A program made the translations under genes and the position numbers. Shown piece by piece: positions 23,778-35,300 of a DNA stretch of 64,000 bases; position 1 is the stretch's first letter, and each line of letters starts with the position of its first letter. The DNA lies in the NCBI RefSeq assembly GCF_017591425.1, contig NW_024466512.1, positions 19,645,501 through 19,709,500 of the forward strand. Reading direction: 5' to 3'. The notes under the pieces are model-generated. The model had not been told where the DNA came from. It did no database searches and saw only the letters and a program-made list of their open reading frames with translations. The stretch comes from Ochotona curzoniae (lineage: Eukaryota > Chordata > Mammalia > Lagomorpha > Ochotonidae).

Positions 23778-24033
23778 GGATAGGATTTATGAATTGTTTC
23801 ACTCTCCAGATGGCTACAATGGCCACAGTTGAGCTGATCCACAGCCAGGAGCTTCTTCTGGGTCTCCTACAGGGTGCAGGGTCCCAAGGCATTGGGCCAT
23901 CCTTGACTGCTTTCCTAGGCCACAGAAGGGAGTTGGATCAGAAGTGGAGCAGGTAGGACAGGAACTGGCTCCCATATGGGTTCCTGGTGGTTGCACGATG
24001 AGGATTTAGCCACTGAGCTTTCATGCCTGGCCA
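23778..24033 (-). repeat. C-SINE
   Basis: 'gaattgtttcactctccaga', 'agccaggagcttcttctggg', 'cctaggccacagaagggag' and the end 'ctttcatgcctggcc' mark an antisense copy lacking its T-rich start. Confidence 0.8.
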
Positions 24034-24117
24034 GAAGACTATTTTTAAGACCTCAATTCCCTAAAGTTGACATATGAATTTTGTGCAATTTCAGCGTCTA
24101 AAAAAATTCTTGGCAGC

Positions 24118-24136
24118 TGCGTGTGTGTGTGTGTGT
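24118..24136 (+). repeat. (TG)n microsatellite
   Basis: About nine GT dinucleotides. Confidence 0.9.
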
Positions 24137-24359
24137 ATAATTTAAGCTGACTGTAAAAGTTAGCTGGAAATGCAAAGGCCCAGTAACAAAGAGGAAAGAG
24201 GAATAATTTGCTCTGCTAGCTATCTTGATATTTAGGCAGGATAGAGTTGGATATATGAACCAGTGAACTAAATATAGTCCAGAAGCACAGCTACGCATGC
24301 ACAAATCTATTATTTATGATAATAGTGGATCTCTGGAGAAATGAGTAAAACAGAACTTT

Positions 24360-24660
24360 CTTTTTAAAAAATTTGTATTGCTTGAAAGGCAGAGCAAGAA
24401 AGAGAGATCTTCCATCTGCTGGTTCATTCCCCCAATGGTGAAATAGCCAGAGCTGGGCAAGACCAAAGCTAGGAGCCAAGAGCAGCACCTGTGACTCCCA
24501 TGTGGGTGGTAGGAACCCCAAATCCATCTTCTGCTGCTTTTCCCAGGTCATTATCAGGGAGCTAAATCAGAAGTGGGACAGGTAGGACTTGAACTAGTAT
24601 CCTTATGGGATACCAATACTTCAGGTGGAGGCTTAACTTGCTGTGCCACAATGCTGGCCA
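24360..24660 (-). repeat. C-SINE
   Basis: 'ttgtattgcttgaaaggcag', 'gagatcttccatctgctggt' and 'gctgtgccacaatgctggcc' mark the two ends of an antisense copy. Confidence 0.85.
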
Positions 24661-24769
24661 AAGGAACCATCTTTTTAACTCTGGTGCCAAATCAACTATA
24701 TAGTTAGAGAAAAAAAAATTGACCCATACATCACACTATATACCATAACCAGTTCCAGGAGGAACATAT

Positions 24770-24995
24770 TAAAAATGACAGATGCTTCGCTTCCAATCCA
24801 ACTTCCTACTACTGCATCTGGGAAGGCAGAGGATGATGGACCAAGTTCTTCAGTTTATGCCACCTCAGTGAATAAACTGACTCCTGGCTTTGGCCTGGCT
24901 TATTCCTGGCTATTGCTGTCATTTGGGGGAATGAACCAACAGATGGATGATCTCTCAGTCACCCTGCATTCTGAGTAAATACATCTCTTAATATA
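24770..24995 (+). repeat. C-SINE fragment, sense
   Basis: 'tccaatccaacttcctac', 'catctgggaaggcagaggat' and 'gggggaatgaaccaacagat' are the middle and end of the element; the tRNA-like head is missing. Confidence 0.7.
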
Positions 24996-25024
24996 TACAT
25001 ATTTGCTGTAATCTTTATGAGATT

Positions 25025-25290
25025 AACAGACTTCATTTTTTAGAAATTATTAAGTATATAGAAAAAAATGGAGCAGAAAGTACGAAGAATTCTGCCTTCA
25101 CCAAACACACACAATCTCCCCTGCTGTTAGCATCTTCCTTCATTAGTGAACTATACTCTTGTTACAATTAGTGAGCTAGACTTGGCACACTATTGCTAAC
25201 TAAAGTCCACAGTTTATACCAGGTCCATTCTCTATGTCACACAGTCTATAGATTTTGACAAATGTATAATGATATTGTCAAAATCAAGCA
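25025..25290 (+). repeat. L1M 3' UTR fragment
   Basis: 'ttagaaattattaagtatat', 'ggagcagaaagtacgaagaa', 'gttacaattagtgagctaga', 'aagtccacagtttatacc' and 'gacaaatgtataatgatatt' match the order of the common L1M 3' UTR. Confidence 0.65.
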
Positions 25291-25778
25291 AAAATATAGA
25301 CAATCTCCAGTAAAGGAACTTTCATTGGGGAATAAAGAATAGGGTTGCAGTCTGGAATACACAGGCACAGGCTGGGTGAATCCTGGCATTTCCAGAGAAA
25401 AAACATAAGCCTGGGAGTTTTATGAGCAACATGGAAGTCTGTGCGACTTACTAGAAAGAAGATTCATTGGCACTTTGGTGCTTGAAGGAGCTGGCAAGCC
25501 TGGGTGTCAACAAGCAGCCACTTATCATACAAAGCCAGTCTTACAGCCATCGTTGGCAGTTCCATGGGTGGTTACCAAGAAGAAAAATATAGCCTTAAAG
25601 ATAAGGCGGGTGGTTTTATTGGGCTGGTCTAGCAGGGCAGTTTCCAGAATAACGATTTGTGAACTGAGTATTTTCTCTCAATAGCTTCTCAACGCTTGTC
25701 CTCTCCCCCTTTCTCTTTATATTCATATAACATGTAATATATATATAACATACATATTATTTTATGCTTTATGCTATG

Positions 25779-25988
25779 TTATTTATCTGAAAGGAAGAAA
25801 GGGAGAAACAAAGAGAGAAAGATGTTCCTGAAGCCAAGCACCCTAAACTCCATACAAGTCTGTATTATGGGTTGCTGGGGACCCACATAGTTGGGCCATT
25901 TTCTGCAGCTTTTGTAGAATAAAAGCCCTACAAAGCAGGGGCACAAACCAGTGCTTTGATATAGGGTACACTATAATTTTAGCCCCAT
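25779..25988 (-). repeat. Degenerate C-SINE
   Basis: 'atttatctgaaaggaagaaa' followed by 'aagccaagcaccctaaactc' and a terminal 'tttagccccatac'. Short and diverged. Confidence 0.5.
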
Positions 25989-26839
25989 ACAAGAATGTTT
26001 TCATTTAATATGTTCAATTTCTACTACGTGTATGCACCAGTCCAGTTATCAAGTTTTAATTTAAATTGGTGTTTTTTTCCTCAGCTTCCTGCAGTGCCCA
26101 CAATGCTAATTGATCTTTGTCTTCTTTGTAAGTAGATACTTCCTAGAAAGGATGCTGGCTTCTTTTTATGTCGTTAACCAATGGCATGAATTAAATAACA
26201 CGGATTGAAAGACGTAAGGCTGAGTACTTGGGCAAATAATCATGATTCCCAGGCTCAAAATGTCAGGGAGAGCCTACCTTCCACCTATTGGAAGACTCAT
26301 CAACATTCCAGGGAGAGATTCCGCTGCAGTGATTCAGGGAGGCTCAGTTGTGGGCCACTGAGCCCCTGTTGGGGATGGCTGAGTTAGACTCTGAGTCAGC
26401 ACAAAGACTCAAGTTAGGATGAGCAAGTTCCTGCCGGCACAGTCACCTGGAAAGGCTTAGTCCAACCTAACACCTGGAGAGAGTCTGGGCAGCAGATTCC
26501 TGCTCCTGCCCTTGTCCCTGCCTCATTTCTCCTGGCAGGGTCTTGGGAATGACTAACACTGTGACAGGAACACGGACAACCATTCTCACCTGCCTGAATT
26601 CCCAGAGAAGAGGCAGGATCAGTGGCTTCCTTGAACTAGGGAAATGTCTAGTGACTGTGCTTTGGTTTTAGCGTGAACTTTGCTGGACATGTAGCCATGA
26701 GTATAAGGAGGAGAGAAGCCTGCTTATTAATGCATATTAGTCTCATGATAGAGATGAGAATGCAGAGGCACTCAAATCTATTGAAAAAACAAAGGACATA
26801 TCACATATAAGAACAACTGATGAAATCAAGAATAATATT
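25989..26839. other. Gene-free intergenic sequence
   Basis: No gene or repeat recognised. Confidence 0.5.
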
Positions 26840-27150
26840 AAAGGCACAGGCATCTAGTCTAGTGATTAAGATGTCTGCACCCCACATCAGAGTGTCTGAT
26901 ATCCCTGGCTCTTAATTCCTGACACAAACTTCCTGCTAACGTAGCCTTAGGAGGCAGCAGTGATGGATCAAATCATTGGGAAACCTGAACCCTCATTCCC
27001 TGCTTTTGAATCTGAAACGGCCTGCAGCAATTGTAGGCACCTGGGGACTGAACCAGCAGATGGATGGGCTCTTGCTCTCTCCCCCTCTCTCTCCCTATCC
27101 CTTTTCCTCGTTCACTCTGCCTTACAAATAATTAAAAAAAAAAAAAAAAA
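26840..27150 (+). repeat. C-SINE, sense
   Basis: 'aaaggcacaggcatctagtc', 'gattaagatgtctgcacccc', 'ggactgaaccagcagatgga' and an A-tail of 18 A at about 27133-27150. Diverged older subfamily. Confidence 0.75.
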
Positions 27151-27434
27151 GAATATCAAAGTCAGCTCAAAGTGGTTTTACAAGCATTTAAAACCAGGTA
27201 ACATCAAATGATTACTAATAATCTTGTCACACACACACTTTTGCTAAAGCAAAGCATTGGGAAGGAGTAGGCTGCTGTTTACCCTAGGCTTCAAGAGCTT
27301 TTTGCTGTTGGATGCGGGAAAGCAGCGAGATAATAGAGAATTAGTTAGAAGAAGAACTCATGATAGATGTTTTCATTGTTCTCTGTGTCTTTATAGTCAT
27401 GATAATTATCTACTCAATAAGAGCTATAACCAAG

Positions 27435-27772
27435 GGGCCCGGCTCAATAGTGTAGTGGTTAAAGTCCTCGCCTTGCATGTCCGGGATCCCATATGGGCAC
27501 CAGTTCTAATCCCGGTGGCCCTGCTTCCCATCCAGCTCCCTGTTTGTGGCCTGGGACAGCAGTTGAGGATGGCCCAAAGCCTTGGGACCCTGCACTTGCA
27601 TGGGAGGCCTGGAAGAGCTCCAGGCTCCTGGCTTCGAATTGGCTCAGCCCCAGCCATTGGGCTCACTTGGGGAGTGAACCATCAGATGGAAAATCTTCCT
27701 CTCTGTCTCTCCTCCTCTCTGTATACCCACCTTTCCAATAGAAATAAATAAATCCTTAAAAAAAAGAGAGAG
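27435..27772 (+). repeat. Young full-length C-SINE with target-site duplication
   Basis: Starts 'ggggcccggctcaatagtg', with 'cgccttgcatgtccgggatc', 'ccatatgggcaccagttcta' and 'ggcctgggacagcagttgag', and ends in an 'aaataaataaatcc' tail plus an (AG)n run to about 27784. The flanks repeat GAGCTATAAC (27421-27430 and about 27782-27791), a target-site duplication. Confidence 0.93.
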
Positions 27773-27992
27773 AGAGAGAGAGAGCTATAACTGAGCAGTG
27801 AGCATGAACCGAGTTTGAGTTGCTACAGGGCACAAAATGGTTCAGGTTTCCTTCTATGTCACCCTCCTCTGCGTGAGGGCCGCAAGAGTTCTCAAAGTAA
27901 CTTGACTTATGTTTTCTTCCAGTGTCATGGTTTTTGTCATTGGTTAGAGATTTCCATGCAGCAGATGTCAGGTCTTGCTTAAAAAGAACAAT

Positions 27993-28296
27993 TACAGATT
28001 GAACATCCCTAATTGGAAAACTCAAGATCCATAATATTTCAATATCTGAAATTTTTTGAGTACTATCATAAAGTAGCACTGCGGAAGTTTAGTTCATGCA
28101 CAAAATTATTAAAAACATTGCATAAAATTACCTTCAGCCTATTTATAAGGTGTATATGGACATAAGGGAATTTTGTGTTGAGACTTTGAGCCATAGCTCC
28201 AAGATGTCATCTATATGCAGTATTCCAAGATTGAAAATATTGAAATTCCAAAATACTTCTGGTGTCAAGCATTTTGGACAAGAGATATTCAAGTGA
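27993..28296. repeat. Ancient DNA-transposon fossil with inverted ends
   Basis: The left end 'gattgaacatccctaattgg' and the right end (reverse complement 'cacttgaatatctcttgtcc') are imperfect inverted repeats. Between them are 'atctgaaattttttgagtac' and 'ggaattttgtgttgagactt'. This is the pattern of a common non-autonomous mammalian DNA transposon; I cannot name the family with confidence. Confidence 0.55.
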
Positions 28297-28676
28297 AATA
28301 TAGAATTACCCTTCTGTTTTGAAAACATTCTTGCCTGAAGGTATATTGAAGCCTATGGATCCAGTATAGCTGAAAAGAACCATGGATTCCAACAGCCTTC
28401 TATGCCTTAAAGCTATGTTGAATCTATTCTGTGATGAATCTCATTATCTGCCTTGTAAAGGTCAGAGTTCTCAGACTTGGTTAGCTAAATAGAGCTTCAC
28501 AAAGGAAAAAGCCCTGTTAATAGAAACAGGGTTTGTCCATGGAGTAGTGTGATTTGTGGACCCATTTTGGAATGAACTGTGTCCCTATTTAAATATCAGG
28601 ACCAATCTTGAAACAAATCACATGCTCATTCCATTTGTTGTGTGGTGGGCATCACTTGCTTTTTAAAGAATGGATA
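28297..28676. other. Gene-free intergenic sequence
   Basis: No gene or repeat recognised. Confidence 0.5.
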
Positions 28677-28936
28677 TGGGACTGACTTGATGGCACAGGG
28701 TAGGCTGCAGCTGCACTGCCAGCATTTCATGGGTACCATTTCAAGTCCCAGTTGCTCTACATCCCAACTAGCTCCCTGCTAATTGGGTCTTTGCATCCAT
28801 GTGAGAGACATGAATGCTGCTCCTAGCTTTGGCCTGCCACAGTCCTGGTATTGGGAGTGAACCAGTGGATAGAAAATTTCTCTCTCCTTGATTCTCTCTG
28901 TGACTCTGCCCTCAAATAAATATGTATATATTTTAA
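28677..28936 (+). repeat. C-SINE (first of a same-site pair)
   Basis: 'gggactgacttgatggcac', 'ctagctccctgctaattggg' and 'gagtgaaccagtggatagaa', ending 'caaataaatatgtatatatt'. Preceded by AAAGAATGGATATG. Confidence 0.75.
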
Positions 28937-28949
28937 AAGAATGAATGTG

Positions 28950-29188
28950 CTGGGGCAGGTATTTGACCTAGCAAGTAAGACAGCACTTTCCACATCAGAG
29001 TTCAACTCCTAGATCCAGTCTTGATTTCTGTTTCCTGCTGATGTGCACCCTGGAAAGCAGCAGGTGATGCTTCAAGGGATTGAACCCTTGGTACTCATGG
29101 ATCTGCTCCCAGGCACTTGACAAGTGAACCATCAGAGGGGATCTCTCTTCTCTCTCTCTTGCTTTCTCAATCTCTCAATTTTTTTTTA
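28950..29188 (+). repeat. C-SINE (second of a same-site pair)
   Basis: 'ctggggcaggtatttgacct' to the 'tctctcaatttttttttaaa' region. Flanked on both sides by AAAGAATGAATGTGCTG, a perfect 17-base target-site duplication (28937-28953 and about 29189-29205). Confidence 0.75.
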
Positions 29189-29436
29189 AAGAATGAATGT
29201 GCTGTTCTTCCTATGAGAAAGTGATGCTTGCTGTTGAATGTCATGTTTTGAGTTCTTTGAGCTGTATATTGTTGTCTGAGCCTTGGTCTGAGCTGCTGTG
29301 AGCACCATGCCTGAATGCAAGACACTGCTGTGCTCTTGCTTCTCATGTACTAGTTAGAAGCCCACAGAAGATTCATAGTCAGTTTCTCAGTTTTTATTGT
29401 ATTTTATTTCTCTTGAATACTTGTACTCTTGTTTAA

Positions 29437-29441
<5 letters not shown>

Positions 29442-29487
<46 letters not shown>
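29442..29487 (+). repeat. (TG)n microsatellite
   Basis: About 22 uninterrupted GT units; likely polymorphic. Confidence 0.95.
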
Positions 29488-29489
<2 letters not shown>

Positions 29490-31068
29490 CGTTAGGCCTT
29501 GGGGCTGTGGGCTTCAGCAAGACAGGACCACCAGTGTTGATGTCATCCCCTGCCTATTTAATTTCAACAAAACTCTGCATTCCAACAGCAGAACCTCTCC
29601 CAGAGGTGTCAGTTTGCTGGGGTATAGATTGATAGCTAGCCTGTGAAACAGTTATCTTAGGTAGAGCAGATGTTTTCATTGGCTACAAAAAAAAAAAGAA
29701 AGAAAGAAAGAAAAAATAAAAGAAAAATCACAAGAACCTGTTGTTGGAATGAGTGTGGAAATAAGTAACCTCTCAGGAAGGTGCTCTTTTCACCGGATCT
29801 AAGCACACTTTAAAACAACTAAATGTCAGTCACCATTGCTTTACCAAACCCTTCACAACAGTGGAATCTTTCTCACTGCCTTCCCTGTGGGCTCAACTAT
29901 ACCTCCCACAAACCAAACCACGAAGTGTCTGCCTGTCTCCTCGATCTGTAAATGACTTGGAGTTTAAAGCTATGACAGGCTATCAAAAAGATTAGAGTCT
30001 CAAACTTAAGACAAGCCAGCAGCAGAAACCCCACAAGGAAAATTTATAATAAGCCACATGACTGCATAAACCCCAGGTCCAGAAGAGCAAGCTGGAGCAC
30101 ATCCCATCATCCAGCTGGGGCTGAAGAGGAAACCATTCCCATGGAAAAACAAAGGAACCACAACCCCAGATCCACATGTCAGTGCCTCAGCTCAAATGAA
30201 ATGAGGTTATGGGCGAGAAGTCTGACCTCACTTTTTTAAATTTGCCAACCCTTATAGAGAGCTGGAGTCCTCTAGAGTGGAAAATAGCCCAGCTGCTGAT
30301 AGGATCTGCAGGAATGGCAGAACAGATGGAAACATGCCCATAAGTCCTTCCTCTCATCGCAGCCATAAAATGCCAGGCCTAACCTGCATCAGATTAATTA
30401 AGACAACACTGGAAGGAAAGTGCAATGAGGTAGAAACCCTTCTATCTCTTCTTTGGAGGGGTTTGCCTTCCCCTCCCCCTTCAGATTTGGAAAACCAGCC
30501 TCAAATATCCTCTTGGCCACCTCACTCTCCTCTTCCTGTTTTCCCCCTTTCTTCTTGTGACCATGGCTGCATTTCTGGCCTCATTCCCATGGGACTTAGA
30601 CCTATGCCAGTTTTGCAGAAGAGTCAGAAATCTCATACATGTCTGCCCAGGCATGTGGGCTCCAAACTAGCCCCAGGTGTGCTGGGAGGAGCGCATAAAG
30701 TTAGCAATCTTGTGAGCAACAAAAAGTTCCTGGGAGTACAAATAGATCATCACTCTGGAGGCTTTGCTTCTCATGAGATTTGATCAGATTCACTTCCTGT
30801 TTCAGAAATGCTAGCTGGTTCCTGTGGTGCAATCCCTCTTTTACCATTAAATGAGGTGATCTTGCAGCTGATGGAAACTCCCTCCCCAGTGCCACATGTT
30901 TGTGCATCAGAAGGAGCTCTAGTGTCTCACAAGCCACCCAATTGTGTCTGGCTCCCAGCCCTAACCCCCTTTAAGGGCATGTGGCTTATAGAAACACCAC
31001 CATTCTCTGGCTGCTTTCTCACATGCCGAACTTTAGCCAGGCAACCCAAAACCAGAAGCCCAAAGATC
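29488..31068. other. Gene-free intergenic sequence
   Basis: Holds an A-rich/(AAAG)n tract at about 29688-29725 and otherwise nothing identified. An open frame of 168 codons at 30277-30783 has no recognisable domain, no conserved start context and no splice partner. Confidence 0.5.
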
Positions 31069-31335
31069 TTTTTTTTTTTTTTTAGATTTATTTATATTGA
31101 ACAGTCAGATATACAGAGAGGAGGAGAGATAGAGAGGAAGATCTTCTATCCACTGATTCACTCCCCAAGTGGCCACAACGGCTGGAGCTGAGCCAATCTG
31201 AAGCCAGGAGCTTAGAGCCTCTTCTGGGTCTCCCATGTGGGTGCAAGGTCCCAAAGCTTTGGGCTGTCCTCAACTCCCTTCTTAGGCCACAAGCAGGGAA
31301 CTGGATAGGAAGTAGAGCTGCCAGGATTAGAACCT
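31069..31335 (-). repeat. C-SINE, 5'-truncated, abutting compound repeat copy C
   Basis: A T-run and 'agatttatttatattgaaca', 'ttcactccccaagtggccac', 'ggtgcaaggtcccaaagctt' and 'gtagagctgccaggattaga', then it stops where the tRNA-like head should follow and compound repeat copy C begins. Confidence 0.85.
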
Positions 31336-31830
31336 GTAGCTGGGGGAAGAAAAGAGATAAGGGGAAAAGCCCCCACCCAGTCTTCCAACCACTGGGGATA
31401 GGGAATGGCCACCCAATGTCATCCCAGGACCTCCAATATGGAGCATGCTCCAAGGGTTCTTTTCAGGTGGTTTCAGTAATTCTGAAATGCTATTGTTCTC
31501 ATTGCTCCAAGGATGAGGAAATCCTTCCAAGGTCCATTCATTAGCATAGTCCACCTTAGAGTCTCCATTCACCCAGATATTTGCTATCAATGCTTGGCTG
31601 GGAGAGTTGTCCAATTTGTTCTGTTCTCCTTCCTCTGCTATGGTACCAGATGTCCTCTGCAGGCCACAACAGACTGCCATACCCCCATGTTCATCTGGGC
31701 ATGCTGTCCACTGCAGCGTCTTCGCTGAGGAGGCCCAATTCTGACACATGCACTCTACAGTCAGTCCACTGATCCTGCAGTTCTTCCTTGGCTGGACAAC
31801 TGCCCTTGTTCAGACTTGAGGCTTCCCACT
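31336..31830 (-). repeat. Compound repeat, copy C (head only)
   Basis: Matches the heads of copies A and B: 'cccaatgtcatcccaggacc', 'ggagcatgctccaagggttc', 'cattgctccaaggatgagga', 'gatatttgctatcaatgctt', 'catgctgtccactgcagcg' and 'gaggaggcccaattctgaca'. The tandem array is absent. A - strand frame at 31749-31327 is open for 140 codons and aligns with one in copy B. Confidence 0.65.
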
Positions 31831-32648
31831 CTGTGATTCTGGATAAGGTTCATCACAAAATTAAGAACACAGATCAGTGCTTGCCAAGGGTTTGACTCTA
31901 CCAAAGTACCAGGGAGTTTTGGAGTGTCAGAATCTTTCAGATCTTAAATACGGTGTTGTTACATAACTCCATGTCTTTGTCAAACTCCTAGAACACTAAA
32001 AGGGCAATGCGATGTGAATGTAAATTATTTGATTTTCCCTTCTTTCTGACACATGGCTGAAATACCAGAGTCCTCAACACATAGGGTGGGAGCTATCGGC
32101 ACTACCATAGTTTGGAAACTTTTAGAGTGTTATAGTCAGTGGAACGATGTGCTGAAGAGACTGTCAGGTAAGGAGCCTGGTTCTTGGCATGAATCTGTGT
32201 GCTAGAGATAGACCTGCAGGAAAAACAAGAGCAACCACACCAGAGAACAGGGTGCGTTTTCCTGGTAATGAGAATGGTCCTGTGCGGACACGCTGTGGAG
32301 AAAACCCAGCCTGACTCTGGAATCATGGCCTCCAGCCCAGGAGAATGCTCACCCCCTGGCACAGACGAGGTAGCTCTTTTTGGCCTAAAAGCCACTGAAA
32401 TCCAGTCATAAATCCAGCTGTCAAGGGCTTCCTGCTGTTCTGTGGAGTTGTTTTGCATGCTCCCCTACAGGAAGCAAGCCTAACACAAAGCCCACACCAC
32501 GGAGCTGTTCCCATCCAATGAGTGCCCACTCCCAGCTCTCCTGTCCCTTGAATAGACTTAAGCCCACCCTCTCTTCCCCACCCCGTTTACTCCACTCAGG
32601 GGAATCTTTGGTCAAGTAAGAGTTAGTACTTCCCTACGTTTAAGAAAG
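31831..32648. other. Gene-free intergenic sequence
   Basis: No gene or repeat recognised. Confidence 0.5.
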
Positions 32649-32960
32649 ATATCTTAGTCCATTTGGTGTTACCATGACTAGACACTGGGTAATATATAAG
32701 AAAAAGCAATGTGTCTCATAGGTTTGCAGGCTGGGAGGCCCCCAGTGGAGGAGCTAGCCTCTAGTGAAGGCCTCACGCTGCATCGTAGCAATGTGGCAGA
32801 GCATGGCAGGAAATGTGGCCTGGGGGAAAGATACCAACTGAGCTGATCCTTCTGCTAGGAACTCAGCTTGTAACACTCAAACATACTCTTACAGTGCCAG
32901 CATTAAGCCACGCGTGGGGACAGAGACATTGTTCCCTAATCCTCTCTTAAAAGTTCTGAT
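32649..32960 (-). repeat. MaLR-type LTR (THE1/MST-like), antisense
   Basis: 'cttagtccatttggtgttac', 'gacactgggtaatatataag', 'ctcataggtttgcaggctgg' and 'gtgaaggcctcacgctgc' follow the reverse of the 3' end of mammalian MaLR LTRs. Diverged; no internal retroviral genes. Confidence 0.6.
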
Positions 32961-33329
32961 GTGCTGGAGCTAGGAGAAAAACTGGACTGCTAGTACTCCA
33001 GCAATGTCACCCTAGCTCTTTAACTGTTGGTTTGATACTTCCCAGAATGTACCTGTGGCAACGGTATCAGGGTGCAAGCTCAGACCCTACCCCCTTTCCT
33101 TGTAAAACTAGATGGTAGTGGTCAGATAAGAGCTCGCTTTCTGCTGCAGACAGGCCACCAAGGACTCTTCCCAAAGGAAGGTACTGTTTTGTTTTCAGGT
33201 TTTTCCTCTCTCTCATGTTTATGGGCAGCTCTCTGGCCCACTCATGTCAAGGAATTTTTCTATGTGGGGTGGTCCAAACACATGAGAGAATTTAAGCACA
33301 TCTGTATCTTGAAGGGAGCAGAGAAGGGG

Positions 33330-35300
33330 AGAAGCTGAACCCTCCATTCTAACAACCTCAATACCCAAGGATGGGAAACAGTTACCCAATGTCATCCCAA
33401 AGTCCCCAGTGTGAAGCATACTCCAAGGATTTTGCTTAGGTGATGTCGATAGTTCTGAAGTGCTGTTGATTTCATTGCTCCAAGAATGAAGGAATCCTTC
33501 CAAGGTCCATTGGCTGACACAGTTCATCTCAGAGTCTCCATTCATCCAGATACTTGCTGTCAACATTTGATTAGGAGAGTGGTCCAATTTGTTCTGCCCT
33601 CTATTTTCTCCTATATTACCAAATGTCCTCTGCAGACTGCAATGGACTGCCAAATTTTCTGTGCGCAACTAGGCATGTCATCCACTGCAGCATCTTAGCT
33701 ACTGAAGAGGCCCAGTTCTGACACATGCACTCCACTGTCAGACCACAGATCCTTTGATTCTCCGTATGGTTGGGCGTCTGAGTCCAGTGGTTCAATTGGA
33801 GGGATCCCCAAAGAAACTTCATCTGAGGTCACCCCAGACCTGATTTCAGTGTGCTAGCTGGTCAGGGTCCAGCTCAGTCCATCACCCACATCAGGCTACA
33901 CACACACTTGTGGTTGCAGTTGCTGAGTCAGTTCTGTCTCCAGCCCCATTTCTTACACAAACCAATGGATGCTGTGGCCCAGCTCAACCCTGCCTACCAC
34001 ATACTCGGGACTCACATACAGCGGTGGCAACTGCAGTCCAATTGGAGTGACCCCCAGTAACCCCTGCCAGACCTACCCTAGCCCTCTTTCTTGCATATGC
34101 TGATATTTACAGCATACTAGTCCAGTCTGTCTTGCATTTCATTCAACTTTTGTAAACACCAATGGGTGGTGCAGCATAGGCTAGTGTGTGCTACTGCTTG
34201 TCTAGCCAGGTCTATCCCTAGCCCTAGTTCTCATGCCGGCAAATGGGAGCTGCAGCCCATCAGAGAGGTGCCCAAAGTTTCCCGACTTGGCCCACTCGCA
34301 GTCCCAGATTTTGCATTGTCCAGGTGGTTCTGCAGTCTAGCTTGACAGAACTTGCCCCATTCCCAGCACTTGACAGCTAATACTGTGGCAAAGCCCAACT
34401 AGTCTGCTCTAACTCTCACACATGCATGCAAAAGTGGATAAGGTCACTTAACCCAACCTGGCTCTCCCCCTAAACTTGCTTACATGTAGGCCAATGAATG
34501 TTGTAACCCTGCCTAGGTCTGTCCCCCAGTATCAGTTTTCAGGCCCAGCAGGTGAATCCCCGCAGCCACTCTACCTGGCTTCCACCTGCCCCCAGGTCTT
34601 ACCTGTGCTGGTGCATGCTACAACCCAGTCTGGCATGGCTTACCTCACCTGAGCATTTGCCAGTGGGTGCTGAAGCCTTGCCCAGCCTGGCCCAGTCTGA
34701 CATGCCCCTACTTCCAGCTCATGTTGGTGGGTGCTTAAGCCTAGTACAGCCCAGGTAGTCCCCAGTCCTGCTGCTAATTTGAATTGGCTGGTGTTGCAGC
34801 CCAACCTGGCCTGGCCTGCCCCGTGTCTTTGTTCTCAGCTCTGCCAGTGGGTACTTACAAACTGGTCTAGCTTGCTTCATCCCCAGACCTGACCCACACA
34901 TATGCTGGCCAGGACTGTAACCTGGCATAGTCTAGGCTGTTCCCTATCTTGGTTCTTTCTCCTTGCCTTGGTTCTTGTGTTCATCTGCAGGGACTGCATC
35001 CTGACAGAGGAGTTCCCCAAGCTCCTCTATTAGATCACCTCCCAGTAGCAGATCTCATGCACACTGGATGGTGATTGACCCAGCCCAGCTTGGACCCCTT
35101 CTATCCTGGCATGAACAGTGGCCTTGCCTGAGCAGTCCACACCCATTCTGGCTCTTATTGTTGGGTGCTTAGCCCAGTCCTGCTTGGTCTACCCCCAGAC
35201 CCAGCTTTCACATTGTTTAACAGGTACAGAGACCCAGCTGAGCCCATTCTACACCCACTTTGGCTCTCACAGGCACCAGGAGGTGCTGGAGTCTAGATCA
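33330..35300 (-). repeat. Compound repeat, copy B (head and GC-rich tandem array)
   Basis: Head at 33330-33830 with the same landmarks as copies A and C. It is followed by about 1.45 kb of degenerate units with recurring 'ccagtctggcatggct', 'gccagtgggtgctgaagcc' and 'ccagctctcatg'-type words. The order of units partly parallels copy A (for example the 'gcaactgcagtcc...gacccccagtaacccc' unit in B against 'cttcagcctagtt...acttccagtatccccc' in A), so the array was present before the copies spread. Confidence 0.65.

Noticed and set aside
27257..27751. 164-codon open frame
   Set aside because: Most of it is a sense C-SINE; the translation follows the SINE consensus.
29443..29646. Open frame starting with a Cys-Val repeat
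   Set aside because: Translation of the (TG)n microsatellite.
30277..30783. 168-codon open frame in intergenic DNA
   Set aside because: No domain, no conserved block, no splice or promoter context. Kept only as a low-priority search target.
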